A stretch of DNA of 64,000 bases from Henricia sp. BOLD:AAB3569 (Eukaryota; Echinodermata; Asteroidea; Spinulosida; Echinasteridae). Position 1 is the stretch's first letter. Each line of letters opens with the position of its first letter. The translations under genes were made by a program, and so were the position numbers. The stretch is taken from positions 248,001-312,000 of the forward strand of contig JBBELK010000062.1 in assembly GCA_037783545.1 (NCBI GenBank). Direction: 5' to 3'. Shown here piece after piece: positions 55,778-64,000 of the stretch. Under the pieces are notes generated by a model, which saw nothing but the letters and a program-made list of their open reading frames with translations, had not been told where the DNA came from and ran no database searches.

Positions 55778-56044
55778 CTAATTTTCTTTGAGAAAGCGAA
55801 TACCCCGACACGGTTGAACTACGCCTATTTGTAGCGTTTCCGGGATTTCGTCAATTGTCCAATCAGATCGTAACCCGTGCCATCACCCGATCAGCCAATA
55901 GAGAAAGCGCAGGAAATGCGCTAGTCGTGCGAATGCCGCGGGTGAATGCCTTTGTGGAGCTACCATTTGCATGAAGAAAAACTATATGAGTCGGCACTCT
56001 GCTGGTGTCATGGTACTCTGGTGATAAAGCCGAAAATCAAAAAC

Positions 56045-56413
56045 ATGGGACCCAAACCAAGCGGAAAGGGATCTAAAAAGGCTGGCATGGCCAAGGGAGC
56101 ACCCCGCACCGACAAAAAGAGAAAGCGGCGTAGAAAGGAGAGCTACGGTCTTCACATTTACAAAGTCATGAAACAGGTCCACCCTGACACCAGCATCTCC
56201 AGCCGTGCCATGGGCATCATGAACAGCTTCGTCAATGACATCTTTGAGCGCATCGCAGCTGAGGGTTCCCGCCTGGCGCACTACAACAAAAAATCCACCA
56301 TCTCCAGTCGGGAGGTGCAGACTGCCGTTCGTCTCCTACTACCTGGCGAGCTGGCCAAACACGCCGTTAGCGAAGGTACCAAGGCTGTCACCAAGTATAC
56401 AACCTCAAAGTAG
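56045..56413 (+). CDS. H2B: Histone H2B, unit 20 (Y37H)
   Basis: 122 aa with Tyr to His at residue 37 (SYGLHIYKV), equivalent to vertebrate Y40 in the first helix, a well conserved aromatic position. Stem-loop at 56427-56442. Confidence 0.95.
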   Translation: MGPKPSGKGSKKAGMAKGAPRTDKKRKRRRKESYGLHIYKVMKQVHPDTSISSRAMGIMNSFVNDIFERIAAEGSRLAHYNKKSTISSREVQTAVRLLLPGELAKHAVSEGTKAVTKYTTSK

Positions 56414-57803
56414 AACATCACAAACCGGCTCTTTTCAGAGCCACCACAACCTTCAAAAAGAGATATTTCGTTGAAGCCGTTTACTTAGCTTTTACTTGGG
56501 ATACATTGGGATTAAGTTGGGATAAATTAAAGTACAACATACAACTCCGGTGCAGTTATAAGAGGCATGTGTTTTGGGAAAAATTAATCCGTGTAAATTG
56601 GGCATTTGGGTGCTGTTAAATCTGTTAGAGAAAATGGTACTGAAGCAAGATCCTAGCCTGCGCGCACGCAATCTTAAGAATCTGCGGTGAACACGGGCGA
56701 AAGTTGCCCCAGTTAGACTTTGGGTGGAAGGATAAATGTGGGGCGTGACCGCAGCATGCAAGTAACTGTAGGGGCGTTCAAGATGCTCACACCGTGTAAC
56801 AGGGGGTTTGCAACACCGGGGGAATCCCCAGAAGGTGCGAAACAAACGACACATGGTTTCGCATTGAATTATAAGAACACCGCTAAAAAATTAAGCCGGC
56901 GCCACGCAAAAATAGTTGCCTTAAAGTACCGCAATAAACTTTGTCAATGCCCACAGACATCTAATTATTAAGCCCTATTCCCTATGATTCTGTGTCATAA
57001 ACCTGTGTTTTTCTTCGCACTCACATCACGATTCCAAACTGTATGCCAGGTTTTACTAGGTGACGTCATTACACCGAGCTTTACACCACCGGCAAGCTCG
57101 GGTAGTCACTATGAGCAACTAACAATGGAAATTGGGCCCAATGGTTTGTGCCCAATTTCCATTGTTAGTTGCTCACAGTGAGTGGTGGCTGCCACCTGCA
57201 GTGGGCAGACTCGTGTATTACGTGATGGCTAAACGAACGCTCGGGTGTAAGAACGCCCCTTGTATGAAGCGCGCCACCACGGGTTTGGCGCGTAATTACG
57301 CTGGCCGGCCGGACTCGATCACACGAGCGTACACTGACATGTCCACGCCCAAGTACACGGAAACTAAATTTTGAGAAATAATCATAAGATGTTTTTTTTT
57401 TTTCGAATTGTTTGCATAGGTTGAGCGGGGCAGGGCTTATGTGACGACCGACTTGTAAATTATTTCCCACGTTGCTTTAGATTGGGCGCTTTTGGGCTAC
57501 AAAAATGAACTGAAATGGACATGAATCATTATGGCTGACTCCAGGTTAACCTTTTGACGCTGGAAGACGTTTAATCACGCCAGGATTTCCGCGTCGATGT
57601 AGCAGAGGACTTAAATTTTGGCTCTTCGTAATTAAATCTGAGCTCTTTGCACAATGAGCATAATATATAAAAGCAAAATAAATAAAATGTGTAAAAAGTC
57701 TGAAAATGATCAAGATAATTTATAAGGCAGACAATCAAATCTCTTTCTTGAAATTGTTGTGGCTCTGAAAAGAGCCGTTTTTGGTTCGTTAGTAGGTCGA
57801 CCC

Positions 57804-58202
<399 letters not shown>

Positions 58203-58469
58203 CTAATTTTCTTTGAGAAAGCGAATACCCCGACACGGTTGAACTACGCCTATTTGTAGCGTTTCCGGGATTTCGTCAATTGTCCAATCAGATCGTAACC
58301 CGTGCCATCACCCGATCAGCCAATAGAGAAAGCGCAGGAAATGCGCTAGTCGTGCGAATGCCGCGGGTGAATGCCTTTGTGGAGCTACCATTTGCATGAA
58401 GAAAAACTATATGAGTCGGCACTCTGCTGGTGTCATGGTACTCTGGTGATAAAGCCGAAAATCAAAAAC

Positions 58470-58838
58470 ATGGGACCCAAACCAAGCGGAAAGGGATCTA
58501 AAAAGGCTGGCATGGCCAAGGGAGCACCCCGCACCGACAAAAAGAGAAAGCGGCGTAGAAAGGAGAGCTACGGTCTTTACATTTACAAAGTCATGAAACA
58601 GGTCCACCCTGACACCAGCATCTCCAGCCGTGCCATGGGCATCATGAACAGCTTCGTCAATGACATCTTTGAGCGCATCGCAGCTGAGGGTTCCCGCCTG
58701 GCGCACTACAACAAAAAATCCACCATCTCCAGTCGGGAGGTGCAGACTGCCGTTCGTCTCCTACTACCTGGCGAGCTGGCCAAACACGCCGTTAGCGAAG
58801 GTACCAAGGCTGTCACCAAGTATACAACCTCAAAGTAG
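58470..58838 (+). CDS. H2B: Histone H2B, unit 21
   Basis: 122 aa, identical protein to unit 1; one silent base shared with unit 20. Stem-loop at 58852-58867. Confidence 0.97.
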   Translation: MGPKPSGKGSKKAGMAKGAPRTDKKRKRRRKESYGLYIYKVMKQVHPDTSISSRAMGIMNSFVNDIFERIAAEGSRLAHYNKKSTISSREVQTAVRLLLPGELAKHAVSEGTKAVTKYTTSK

Positions 58839-60233
58839 AACATCACAAACCGGCTCTTTTCAGAGCCACCACAACCTTCAAAAAGAGATATTTCGTTGAA
58901 GCCGTTTACTTAGCTTTTACTTGGGATACATTGGGATTAAGTTGGGATAAATTAAAGTACAACATACAACTCCGGTGCAGTTATAAGAGGCATGTGTTTT
59001 GGGAAAAATTAATCCGTGTAAATTGGGCATTTGGGTGCCAAACTGTTAAATCTGTTAGAGAAAATGGTACTGAAGCAAGATCCTAGCCTGCGCGCACGCA
59101 ATCTTAAGAATCTGCGGTGAACACGGGCGAAAGTTGCCCCAGTTAGACTTTGGGTGGAAGGATAAATGTGGGGCGTGACCGCAGCATGCAAGTAACTGTA
59201 GGGGCGTTCAAGATGCTCACACCGTGTAACAGGGGGTTTGCAACACCGGGGGAATCCCCAGAAGGTGCGAAACAAACGACACATGGTTTCGCATTGAATT
59301 ATAAGAACACCGCTAAAAAATTAAGCCGGCGCCACGCAAAAATAGTTGCCTTAAAGTACCGCAATAAACTTTGTCAATGCCCACAGACATCTAATTATTA
59401 AGCCCTATTCCCTATGATTCTGTGTCATAAACCTGTGTTTTTCTTCGCACTCACGTCACGATTCCAAACTGTATGCCAGGTTTTACTAGGTGACGTCATT
59501 ACACCGAGCTTTACACCACCGGCAAGCTCGGGTAGTCACTATGAGCAACTAACAATGGAAATTGGGCCCAATGGTTTGTGCCCAATTTCCATTGTTAGTT
59601 GCTCACAGTGAGTGGTGGCTGCCACCTGCAGTGGGCAGACTCGTGTATTACGTGATGGCTAAACGAACGCTCGGGTGTAAGAACGCCCCTTGTATGAAGC
59701 GCGCCACCACGGGTTTGGCGCGTAATTACGCTGGCCGGCCGGACTCGATCACACGAGCGTACACTGACATGTCCACGCCCAAGTACACGGAAACTAAATT
59801 TTGAGAAATAATCATAAGATGTTTTTTTTTTTTCGAATTGTTTGCATAGGTTGAGCGGGGCAGGGCTTATGTGACGACCGACTTGTAAATTATTTCCCAC
59901 GTTGCTTTAGATTGGGCGCTTTTGGGCTACAAAAATGAACTGAAATGGACATGAATCATTATGGCTGACTCCAGGTTAACCTTTTGACGCTGGAAGACGT
60001 TTAATCACGCCAGGATTTCCGCGTCGATGTAGCAGAGGACTTAAATTTTGGCTCTTCGTAATTAAATCTGAGCTCTTTGCACAATGAGCATAATATATAA
60101 AAGCAAAATAAATAAAATGTGTAAAAAGTCTGAAAATGATCAAGATAATTTATAAGGCAGACAATCAAATCTCTTTCTTGAAATTGTTGTGGCTCTGAAA
60201 AGAGCCGTTTTTGGTTCGTTAGTAGGTCGACCC

Positions 60234-60632
<399 letters not shown>

Positions 60633-60899
60633 CTAATTTTCTTTGAGAAAGCGAATACCCCGACACGGTTGAACTACGCCTATTTGTAGCGTTTCCGGGA
60701 TTTCGTCAATTGTCCAATCAGATCGTAACCCGTGCCATCACCCGATCAGCCAATAGAGAAAGCGCAGGAAATGCGCTAGCCGTGCGAATGCCGCGGGTGA
60801 ATGCCTTTGTGGAGCTACCATTTGCATGAAGAAAAACTATATGAGTCGGCACTCTGCTGGTGTCATGGTACTCTGGTGATAAAGCCGAAAATCAAAAAC

Positions 60900-61268
60900 A
60901 TGGGACCCAAACCAAGCGGAAAGGGATCTAAAAAGGCTGGCATGGCCAAGGGAGCACCCCGCACCGACAAAAAGAGAAAGCGGCGTAGAAAGGAGAGCTA
61001 CGGTCTTTACATTTACAAAGTCATGAAACAGGTCCACCCTGACACCAGCATCTCCAGCCGTGCCATGGGCATCATGAACAGCTTCGTCAATGACATCTTT
61101 GAGCGCATCGCAGCTGAGGGTTCCCGCCTGGCGCACTACAACAAAAAATCCACCATCTCCAGTCGGGAGGTGCAGACTGCCGTCCGTCTCCTACTACCTG
61201 GCGAGCTGGCCAAACACGCCGTTAGCGAAGGTACCAAGGCTGTCACCAAGTATACAACCTCAAAGTAG
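60900..61268 (+). CDS. H2B: Histone H2B, unit 22
   Basis: 122 aa, identical to unit 1. Stem-loop at 61282-61297. Confidence 0.97.
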   Translation: MGPKPSGKGSKKAGMAKGAPRTDKKRKRRRKESYGLYIYKVMKQVHPDTSISSRAMGIMNSFVNDIFERIAAEGSRLAHYNKKSTISSREVQTAVRLLLPGELAKHAVSEGTKAVTKYTTSK

Positions 61269-62663
61269 AACATCACAAACCGGCTCTTTTCAGAGCCACC
61301 ACAACCTTCAAAAAGAGATATTTCGTTGAAGCCGTTTACTTAGCTTTTACTTGGGATACATTGGGATTAAGTTGGGATAAATTAAAGTACAACATACAAC
61401 TCCGGTGCAGTTATAAGAGGCATGTGTTTTGGGAAAAATTAATCCGTGTAAATTGGGCATTTGGGTGCCAAACTGTTAAATCTGTTAGAGAAAATGGTAC
61501 TGAAGCAAGATCCTAGCCTGCGCGCACGCAATCTTAAGAATCTGCGGTGAACACGGGCGAAAGTTGCCCCAGTTAGACTTTGGGTGGAAGGATAAATGTG
61601 GGGCGTGACCGCAGCATGCAAGTAACTGTAGGGGCGTTCAAGATGCTCACACCGTGTAACAGGGGGTTTGCAACACCGGGGGAATCCCCAGAAGGTGCGA
61701 AACAAACGACACATGGTTTCGCATTGAATTATAAGAACACCGCTAAAAAATTAAGCCGGCGCCACGCAAAAATAGTTGCCTTAAAGTACCGCAATAAACT
61801 TTGTCAATGCCCACAGACATCTAATTATTAAGCCCTATTCCCTATGATTCTGTGTCATAAACCTGTGTTTTTCTTCGCACTCACGTCACGATTCCAAACT
61901 GTATGCCAGGTTTTACTAGGTGACGTCATTACACCGAGCTTTACACCACCGGCAAGCTCGGGTAGTCACTATGAGCAACTAACAATGGAAATTGGGCCCA
62001 ATGGTTTGTGCCCAATTTCCATTGTTAGTTGCTCACAGTGAGTGGTGGCTGCCACCTGCAGTGGGCAGACTCGTGTATTACGTGATGGCTAAACGAACGC
62101 TCGGGTGTAAGAACGCCCCTTGTATGAAGCGCGCCACCACGGGTTTGGCGCGTAATTACGCTGGCCGGCCGGACTCGATTACACGAGCGTACACTGACAT
62201 GTCCACGCCCAAGTACACGGAAACTAAATTTTGAGAAATAATCATAAGATGTTTTTTTTTTTTCGAATTGTTTGCATAGGTTGAGCGGGGCAGGGCTTAT
62301 GTGACGACCGACTTGTAAATTATTTCCCACGTTGCTTTAGATTGGGCGCTTTTGGGCTACAAAAATGAACTGAAATGGACATGAATCATTATGGCTGACT
62401 CCAGGTTAACCTTTTGACGCTGGAAGACGTTTAATCACGCCAGGATTTCCGCGTCGATGTAGCAGAGGACTTAAATGTTGGCTCTTCGTAATTAAATCTG
62501 AGCTCTTTGCACAATGAGCATAATATATAAAAGCAAAATAAATAAAATGTGTAAAAAGTCTGAAAATGATCAAGATAATTTATAAGGCAGACAATCAAAT
62601 CTCTTTCTTGAAATTGTTGTGGCTCTGAAAAGAGCCGTTTTTGGTTCGTTAGTAGGTCGACCC

Positions 62664-63062
<399 letters not shown>

Positions 63063-63329
63063 CTAATTTTCTTTGAGAAAGCGAATACCCCGACACGGTT
63101 GAACTACGCCTATTTGTAGCGTTTCCGGGATTTCGTCAATTGTCCAATCAGATCGTAACCCGTGCCATCACCCGATCAGCCAATAGAGAAAGCGCAGGAA
63201 ATGCGCTAGTCGTGCGAATGCCGCGGGTGAATGCCTTTGTGGAGCTACCATTTGCATGAAGAAAAACTATATGAGTCGGCACTCTGCTGGTGTCATGGTA
63301 CTCTGGTGATAAAGCCGAAAATCAAAAAC

Positions 63330-63698
63330 ATGGGACCCAAACCAAGCGGAAAGGGATCTAAAAAGGCTGGCATGGCCAAGGGAGCACCCCGCACCGACAA
63401 AAAGAGAAAGCGGCGTAGAAAGGAGAGCTACGGTCTTTACATTTACAAAGTCATGAAACAGGTCCACCCTGACACCAGCATCTCCAGCCGTGCCATGGGC
63501 ATCATGAACAGCTTCGTCAATGACATCTTTGAGCGCATCGCAGCTGAGGGTTCCCGCCTGGCGCACTACAACAAAAAATCCACCATCTCCAGTCGGGAGG
63601 TGCAGACTGCCGTCCGTCTCCTACTACCTGGCGAGCTGGCCAAACACGCCGTTAGCGAAGGTACCAAGGCTGTCACCAAGTATACAACCTCAAAGTAG
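63330..63698 (+). CDS. H2B: Histone H2B, unit 23
   Basis: 122 aa, identical to unit 1. Stem-loop at 63712-63727. Confidence 0.97.
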   Translation: MGPKPSGKGSKKAGMAKGAPRTDKKRKRRRKESYGLYIYKVMKQVHPDTSISSRAMGIMNSFVNDIFERIAAEGSRLAHYNKKSTISSREVQTAVRLLLPGELAKHAVSEGTKAVTKYTTSK

Positions 63699-64000
63699 AA
63701 CATCACAAACCGGCTCTTTTCAGAGCCACCACAACCTTCAAAAAGAGATATTTCGTTGAAGCCGTTTACTTAGCTTTTACTTGGGATACATTGGGATTAA
63801 GTTGGGATAAATTAAAGTACAACATACAACTCCGGTGCAGTTATAAGAGGCATGTGTTTTGGGAAAAATTAATCCGTGTAAATTGGGCATTTGGGTGCCA
63901 AACTGTTAAATCTGTTAGAGAAAATGGTACTGAAGCAAGATCCTAGCCTGCGCGCACGCAATCTTAAGAATCTGCGGTGAACACGGGCGAAAGTTGCCCC

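Overview
The window is a tandem array of animal replication-type histone genes. A 2,430-bp unit carrying one H2A gene (minus strand) and one H2B gene (plus strand), transcribed away from a shared promoter of about 285 bp, is repeated head to tail across the window. I count 23 numbered units: 22 carry the gene pair and one (unit 11) lost both genes by deletion. Bases 1-460 are the tail of an earlier unit, and unit 23 runs off the right edge. In total there are 21 open H2A genes plus one frameshifted copy, and 21 open H2B genes plus one frameshifted copy. No H1, H3 or H4 is present. Both genes are intronless and end in the metazoan histone 3' stem-loop (GGCTCTTTTCAGAGCC) followed by a purine-rich U7-type downstream element. 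The promoter holds two CCAAT boxes, an H2B octamer (ATTTGCAT) and TATA boxes, so the array looks built for paired, S-phase, non-polyadenylated expression of an H2A-H2B dimer.

The organism is an animal. The proteins and the mobile elements suggest a marine invertebrate, probably a deuterostome such as amphioxus, hemichordate or echinoderm, but the sequence alone does not settle this. The histones carry changes at usually conserved positions: H2A A40G, L55M, T59A and I79N; H2B Gly-to-Ser at residue 50 and Ala-to-Gly at residue 74. They may be a lineage- or stage-specific pair.

Layout: units 1-6 (1-15040) are nearly identical. Units 7-12 (15041-28043) hold most of the damage: missense changes in H2B, a 5-bp deletion in H2A of unit 9, a 1-bp insertion in H2B of unit 10, the gene-less unit 11, and a doubly substituted H2A in unit 12. 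Units 13-17 are again nearly uniform. Unit 18 is split by a 10,260-bp insertion (40781-51040) that falls inside the divergent promoter, leaving its H2A at 40259-40639 and its H2B at 51185-51553. Units 19-23 resume the normal array.

The insertion has the organisation of a Ngaro-like (DIRS-order) tyrosine-recombinase retrotransposon on the minus strand. It has split direct repeats (A1 ... B1-A2 ... B2), broken remnants in the order reverse transcriptase, possible RNase H, SGNH hydrolase, tyrosine recombinase, and no clear target duplication. Its B1-A2 junction forms a 12-bp inverted repeat around a 6-bp spacer, the architecture of a tyrosine-recombinase crossover site. It also carries a minisatellite of about 1 kb with decayed outlying copies and a 163-bp palindromic DNA transposon. 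Separately, each histone spacer reached by the window holds a 74-bp near-perfect palindrome with CACTA/CACTG ends and 3-bp AGT flanks, a miniature CACTA-like element amplified with the array.
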